A stretch of DNA of 19,372 bases. It comes from an uncultured Clostridia bacterium (GTDB lineage Bacteria > Bacillota > Clostridia > TANB77 > CAG-508). The number at the start of each line of letters is the position of its first letter. Position 1 is the first letter of the stretch. The DNA lies in assembly GCA_934169535.1 (NCBI GenBank), contig CAKPOC010000017.1, forward strand, positions 1 through 19,372, given 5' to 3'. Shown here piece after piece: positions 15,873 to 19,372 of the stretch. A program made the position numbers and the translations under genes. The notes under the pieces are model-generated. The model searched no databases. It was given only the letters and a program-made list of their open reading frames with translations, and was not told where the DNA came from.

Positions 15873-17468
15873 CTATTCAATTTGATTTTTTTCTAAAATT
15901 TCAAGTGCAACTTTTATGCCATCAACAGCTGCTGACATTATTCCTCCTGCATAACCTGCGCCTTCGCCACAAGGATATATTCCATCTATGTTTGAACACA
16001 TCTGTTCATTTCTTTTTATTGTGACAGGTGAAGAGCTTCTTGTTTCTAATCCAGTAAGAACCGCATCGCAACTTGCAAATCCTTTAATCTTTGTATCAAA
16101 ATATTGTATTCCTCCTTTTAAAGTGTCTGATACAAACTGTGGAAGAATTTCATTTAAATTTGCAAATGTTACTCCTGGTTTGTATGTTGGTTTAATTTTT
16201 CCAAACTCAGTTGTTTTTTTGTTTTCTATAAAATCCTTAACTGTTTGAGCTGGTGCAAAATAATTTGAGCCACCTAATTTGAATGCTTTTTCCTCTAGTT
16301 CCTTTTGGAAGTACATTCCGGCAAGTGGATTTGTGCCTGCAAAATCGTTTGGCGTAACATTTACCAAAACTGCAGAATTTGCGTTTTTACCATCTCTTGC
16401 AAATTTGCTCATTCCATTCGTTACAATTGTTCCTTCTTCACTAGAAGATGCAATTACTTCGCCTCCTGGGCACATGCAAAAAGTATAGCAAGATCTGTCT
16501 TTTCCATGATATGCTAACTTATATTCTGCTGGAGGTAATTTTAATTTTGTATTTTTTCCATATTGTGCTTCGTTTAGCATTTCTTGGCTGTGCTCTATCC
16601 TTACTCCTACTGAAAAATTTTTTCTTTCTATTGCAGCTCCGTGTTTATATAATGTTTCAAACATATCTCGCGAGCTATGGCCTATTGCAAGGACCACAAT
16701 ATCAGTTTCTATTTTATGTTTGTTTTCGTCTTCATAAATTATTGAAGTTATTTTATTATTTTCACTAGTAAAATCAGTAACTTTACTATTAAATAAAAAG
16801 GTCCCTCCATTTTTTATTATGTAATTTCTTATGTTTGCTACAATTTTGATTAAATTATCAGTACCTATATGTGGCTTATTGGTATAGTAAATGCTTTTAG
16901 GTGCACCAAAGCGAATAAATTCATTTATTACAGTTCTACATATTGGTGTATGCAAATTAGTTGTTAGTTTTCCATCTGAAAAAGTTCCTGCTCCTCCTTC
17001 TCCAAATTGAACATTTGACATAGTGTTTAGCTTTCCTGTTTTTAAGAATTCTTCTACGTCTTTCTGCCTTTCTTCTACACGTTTTCCTTGCTCTATTATT
17101 ATTGGTTTTACTCCCTTTTCTATAAGTGTAAGCGCGCAAAAAAGTCCAGCAGGCCCTGCTCCTACTATTATGGGCTGTATATTATTTTTAGAATTAATAT
17201 TTGAAACCATCTCTTTTAAATTTTCGTTTTTTAAATTTTCATTTACAATTATTGTATTTTTAGGGAGTTTTGTTTTATTTGCTACCTCTAGTAATATTGA
17301 ATAATTATAAAAAATATCATTTTTGTTTCTAGCATCAATTGACTTTTTTAAGATTTTGCATTCATGCACAAAAGCCTTAGAAATTTTAGTTTTTTCTAAG
17401 GCTCTATTTATCACTTGATCTTCTGTTAAATCTTCTTTTATTTTAATGTTGTCAATCCTTATTTTCAA
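15873..17468 (-). CDS. FAD-dependent dehydrogenase of the COG2509 family
   Basis: Predicted flavoprotein of unknown substrate. An N-terminal alpha/beta region (about residues 1-90) precedes the FAD-binding Rossmann motif IVGAGPAGLFCAL (near residue 100), with the acidic IIEQGKR about 25 residues on. VQFGEGGAGTFSDGKL and a C-terminal YPCGEGAGYAGGI with AAVDG are hallmarks of the COG2509 proteins. I place the start at TTG 17466-17468, giving 531 aa. GGAGG sits 5-6 bp before it, exactly as in the next gene (TTGGAGGAAAAATTG against TTGGAGGAAAAATG). An upstream in-frame TTG at 17480 would overlap this Shine-Dalgarno site. It follows thyX by 29 bp and precedes the ATPase by 18 bp, so the three are one operon. 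Confidence 0.9.
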   Translation of the reverse strand: MKIRIDNIKIKEDLTEDQVINRALEKTKISKAFVHECKILKKSIDARNKNDIFYNYSILLEVANKTKLPKNTIIVNENLKNENLKEMVSNINSKNNIQPIIVGAGPAGLFCALTLIEKGVKPIIIEQGKRVEERQKDVEEFLKTGKLNTMSNVQFGEGGAGTFSDGKLTTNLHTPICRTVINEFIRFGAPKSIYYTNKPHIGTDNLIKIVANIRNYIIKNGGTFLFNSKVTDFTSENNKITSIIYEDENKHKIETDIVVLAIGHSSRDMFETLYKHGAAIERKNFSVGVRIEHSQEMLNEAQYGKNTKLKLPPAEYKLAYHGKDRSCYTFCMCPGGEVIASSSEEGTIVTNGMSKFARDGKNANSAVLVNVTPNDFAGTNPLAGMYFQKELEEKAFKLGGSNYFAPAQTVKDFIENKKTTEFGKIKPTYKPGVTFANLNEILPQFVSDTLKGGIQYFDTKIKGFASCDAVLTGLETRSSSPVTIKRNEQMCSNIDGIYPCGEGAGYAGGIMSAAVDGIKVALEILEKNQIE

Positions 17469-17497
17469 TTTTTCCTCCAACTATTTTCTATTCTTAA

Positions 17498-18166
17498 TTA
17501 TTCCATAGTTGATATTTCAGCATACCACTTTTGGGGGAATTCTTCATCATACTCAATATCTCCAAATAGCTCTGGCATATCCTTTTTAAATTTTAGTAAT
17601 AAAGGTATAAGTATTTGTCTTATTTCTGGGTGCACTCTATTATTTGTTCTTAATTTTAAAATATGTCGCCATTCTCTTATATTGCAAGTCATAGAAACTT
17701 CTGCTGCAGTAGAGTGTGGCAAAATTGTTCTTAACTCGTCTGGTTTTCCTCCATTGGCCGCCATTTCCATGTATGCTTTTTCTATATATTCCATTGTGTT
17801 TTTCCAAATTTCATAGTTCTTTGGATCTGTAATATATACAGGCTCTATAAATTTTAAGCTTTGATTATATCTATCTTTACTGTAATTGCACCATCTTGTA
17901 CTTTCTATCGAAAAAGCGACTCCCGTTCTGTGTCTTGTTATGTCCTTATAAAAGTTTATGCTACAACCAATTCTTACAGAAATTTTTTCATGTTCCATAA
18001 CAGATTCATGTCCTGAAGTTACTGCCATTGCAAGTAATCTTTTGTAGCTATCCTCTGTTGTCATTTTTTCACTTTTGTAGCAAGTTCTCATAGCTCTTTC
18101 AATATTTTTCATGATTTTTAATCCGTCGTATTCTTCGACTTCTATTTTTGGTTTTAACAGTTCCAT
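17498..18166 (-). CDS. thyX: Flavin-dependent thymidylate synthase
   Basis: Makes dTMP from dUMP using methylene-tetrahydrofolate, FAD and NADPH; it replaces ThyA. With the ATG at 18164-18166 the protein is 222 aa, the normal size for a ThyX subunit (homotetramer). The ThyX motif is RHRTGVAFSIESTRW from Arg78, followed by CNYSKDRY. A C-terminal block IREWRHILKLR...HPEIRQ carries the conserved arginines. The spacing in the motif is RHR-x8-S, one residue longer than the classic RHR-x7-S. A GTG at 18184 is in frame, but it would overlap the AAGGGGAAG ribosome binding site that serves the ATG. First gene of a three-gene unit read from a strong promoter at 18202-18231. Confidence 0.94.
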   Translation of the reverse strand: MELLKPKIEVEEYDGLKIMKNIERAMRTCYKSEKMTTEDSYKRLLAMAVTSGHESVMEHEKISVRIGCSINFYKDITRHRTGVAFSIESTRWCNYSKDRYNQSLKFIEPVYITDPKNYEIWKNTMEYIEKAYMEMAANGGKPDELRTILPHSTAAEVSMTCNIREWRHILKLRTNNRVHPEIRQILIPLLLKFKKDMPELFGDIEYDEEFPQKWYAEISTME

Positions 18167-18201
18167 TTTTCTTCCCCTTATCACTAATTTTTCTTGACCT
18201 T

Positions 18202-18231
18202 AGTATACTATTGCTTTTGCTCCACTGTCAA
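18202..18231 (-). promoter_or_regulatory. Strong sigma-A-type promoter of the thyX operon
   Basis: Consensus TTGACA (18231-18226, minus strand), an 18-bp spacer, then TATACT (18207-18202, five of six matches). The -10 box ends 35 bp before the chosen thyX ATG. It lies after the terminator of the preceding gene. I see no operator or riboswitch between it and thyX. Confidence 0.78.
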
Positions 18232-18262
18232 CATTCTTTTTGTTTTGTAATTAAAATGTAAT

Positions 18263-18323
18263 ATTGCCATTTATTTCTATACAAAAACAGCAATATAGAA
18301 TTTTATTTTCTACATTGCCATTT
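18263..18323. repeat. Short direct repeat ATTGCCATTT around the terminator
   Basis: The 10-mer occurs at 18263-18272 and 18314-18323 in similar AT-rich surroundings. The first copy can also pair with GCAATAT at 18290-18296, so an alternative hairpin competes with the terminator stem. It may be a remnant of a duplicated terminator; no function is claimed. Confidence 0.35.
18281..18322 (-). terminator. Rho-independent terminator after the FGE-domain gene
   Basis: On the minus strand AATGGCAATGTAGAA (18322-18308) pairs over 15 bp, including three G-U pairs, with TTCTATATTGCTGTT (18300-18286) around a 7-nt loop. TTTTTGTAT follows. It ends the putative DGR target transcript about 70 bp after the stop codon. 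Confidence 0.82.
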
Positions 18324-18374
18324 TTATTATTTATTTTATAAATTTTCTATTTCTTCTGATTCAAGTTTTTCTTC

Positions 18375-18387
18375 CTGAATCGTTCAG
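18375..18387 (-). other. Small inverted repeat just after the putative variable repeat
   Basis: CTGAA-CGA-TTCAG (minus strand), a 5-bp stem with a 3-nt loop extendable by a G-U pair, begins 6 bp after the stop codon at 18394-18396. In known DGRs a hairpin or cruciform a few bases after the variable repeat raises retrohoming efficiency, so position and form fit. It is too short and lacks a clean T-tract to be a terminator. Confidence 0.45.
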
Positions 18388-18393
18388 ATTTTC

Positions 18394-19372
18394 CTAATAA
18401 AGTGAAAGACGGAAACCGATGCCTCTGAGGCTGCCGGCCGTACCGCGGTCACTACGGTAAGACGCAGGACCGTTAGAGACTGAATTGTAGTAATAGCCTC
18501 CTCTACCAGCACAAGGAGTGCCTCTGCTAGAGGTATACTCTAATGTCCACTCCCTGACATTTCCAGCTATATCATATATATTCATTAGTGAAAAACTGCT
18601 ATCTGCTCCTGTTGTTAATAACACATCTGCATTTGAAGTCTTCTGATATGGACATGTATTAAATGTACTTCCATAATCAGTAGAATATTTAGCTGCTGTG
18701 TTTGTTATATTCCATTGGTTATTATTATAATTTCCTATATCTTTACTATCTGAATTTAACTTTGATACTATTTTTGCATCTGTAGCTAATTTTTTTGTTT
18801 CAATAAACTTTAACACTAAATCCCATTGTACTCCAAACATTAAACTTCCTTTATATGTTGTTTCTCCTTTTGTATATGTTACCTTCTCTGCAAGCTTCTT
18901 AGCTTCTGTTCTTGTTACATAAGTGTATGGTACTAAATTTGCTTTTGATTGTGGTGCTATTGTTGGTGCCGGTGTTTCAGATGTTCTTTTATTTTTTTCT
19001 GTTAGTCCTGCCTCGTATTTTGCAACCCAGAAACCACCATTTTGGTATACACTTTTTAACATTTTTTGCTTTTGAGCTGTATACTGTTCTGATGTAAACC
19101 AACCATCACTGCTATCAGCTGCATGCACATCTGAATAACTTGTTCCATTTCTATATGTTCCTGTATAAGTATGCAAATCATTTTCTATTTTTGTATATGC
19201 ATCTGTTGTAAATTCTGTTATATTTAATCCTGCGTTTGGATATACTGTCTTTGTTTTTGGTACTTCTACCCACACATATTGGTTTCCATTTTCTGCTGCA
19301 TCTTGTATTGTTAAACCATTATCTAATGTTGTTCCTGCTACTACTGTAAATGTATCTCCTGGCATATATGGC
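18394..19372 (-). CDS. FGE/SUMF1-domain protein, likely DGR target (5' end outside window)
   Basis: Partial gene: the frame stays open to the right edge (Pro-Tyr precede the Met at 19363-19365), so the true start is upstream and any signal peptide or pilin-like leader is not visible. About 325 residues remain. The C-terminal ~220 residues look like the formylglycine-generating-enzyme type of C-type-lectin fold: GGFWVAKYEAG, LVPYTYVTRTEAKKLA, MFGVQWDLVLKF, MNIYDIAGNVREWTLEYT, then RGGYYY, PASYR and a final IGFRLSLY. Catalytic FGE cysteines in their usual setting are not evident, so a binding rather than enzymatic role is likely; this is inference. The last third has much higher GC than its surroundings and NNY-rich codons at the sites that vary in DGR targets. 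A terminator follows, and the next gene (thyX) has its own promoter. Confidence 0.85.
   Translation of the reverse strand, partial: PYMPGDTFTVVAGTTLDNGLTIQDAAENGNQYVWVEVPKTKTVYPNAGLNITEFTTDAYTKIENDLHTYTGTYRNGTSYSDVHAADSSDGWFTSEQYTAQKQKMLKSVYQNGGFWVAKYEAGLTEKNKRTSETPAPTIAPQSKANLVPYTYVTRTEAKKLAEKVTYTKGETTYKGSLMFGVQWDLVLKFIETKKLATDAKIVSKLNSDSKDIGNYNNNQWNITNTAAKYSTDYGSTFNTCPYQKTSNADVLLTTGADSSFSLMNIYDIAGNVREWTLEYTSSRGTPCAGRGGYYYNSVSNGPASYRSDRGTAGSLRGIGFRLSLY
18403..18528 (-). other. Putative DGR variable repeat (VR)
   Basis: The region encodes SSRGTPCAGRGGYYY through IGFRL at the end of the FGE-type fold. Between fixed anchor residues (RGG, PAS-R, IGFR) the codons are mostly NNC or NNT: TAT, TAC, TAC, AAT, GTC, TCT, AAC and later TAC, CGT, AGT, GAC, CGC, GGT, GCC, GGC, AGC, CTC, GGC. 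This is expected if they derive from AAC/AAT codons of a template by adenine mutagenesis. Bases 18421-18480 are 39/60 G+C, far above the AT-rich rest. The template and reverse transcriptase are not in the window, so the call is inferred; the boundaries are approximate. Confidence 0.7.

Noticed and set aside
18166..18184. Longer ThyX starting at GTG 18184
   Set aside because: The extra codons are the Shine-Dalgarno region (AAGGGGAAG) for the ATG at 18166, and the shorter protein starts where ThyX proteins normally do.
18185..18393. DGR template repeat or accessory RNA in the gap after the target gene
   Set aside because: No second copy of the VR anchors (for example the reverse complement of GGTTTCCG or CCTGCGTC) occurs here or elsewhere in the window; the gap is filled by a hairpin, a terminator and the thyX promoter.
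1..19372. CRISPR array, transposase, phage genes, tRNA or rRNA genes
   Set aside because: Read on both strands and not found: no regularly spaced repeats, no recombinase motifs, and no cloverleaf or rRNA-like stretches.

Overview
The window is an AT-rich chromosomal segment of a low-GC Gram-positive bacterium, most likely an uncultured gut clostridium. The reasons are strong AGGAGG-type ribosome binding sites, short intergenic gaps, a clostridial-type MutL with an endonuclease motif, a DNA polymerase I without proofreading residues, and a target protein of the kind carried by gut-clostridial diversity-generating retroelements (DGRs). TGA is used as a stop and Trp is TGG, so genetic code 11 fits. 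Every gene I can support is on the minus strand, so transcription runs from position 19372 towards position 1.

Layout in transcription order. (1) 18394-19372: the 3' part of a surface-type protein with an FGE/SUMF1 (C-type-lectin-like) domain. Its last ~130 bp look like the variable repeat of a DGR, followed by a small hairpin and a strong terminator. (2) 17498-13958: promoter TTGACA-18-TATACT, thyX (flavin-dependent thymidylate synthase), a COG2509 FAD-dependent dehydrogenase, a CPC-type zinc/cadmium P-type ATPase, then a terminator. (3) 13901-11928: mutL and a small unknown gene, with a promoter whose -35 box lies inside the preceding terminator stem. (4) ftsZ (11842-10847), with its own promoter and terminator, encoding an FtsZ that stops right after the globular core. 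(5) 10764-1370: promoter TTGAAA-17-TATAAT, then tcdA, polA, a membrane-anchored lytic transglycosylase, a frameshifted GLUG-repeat surface protein, galE, a 61-aa two-helix membrane protein and valS, ending at a hairpin terminator. Gaps in this unit are 0-25 bp, with one 11-bp overlap. (6) 1290 to the window edge: the first 430 codons of an ABC exporter half-transporter.

Most of the window is housekeeping: nucleotide synthesis, DNA repair and replication, tRNA charging and modification, division, and envelope. The accessory signals are the DGR-type target gene at the right edge, the GLUG-repeat protein broken by what looks like one extra base, and the tailless FtsZ. No reverse transcriptase, template repeat, CRISPR array, tRNA, rRNA, transposase or T-box was found inside the window.
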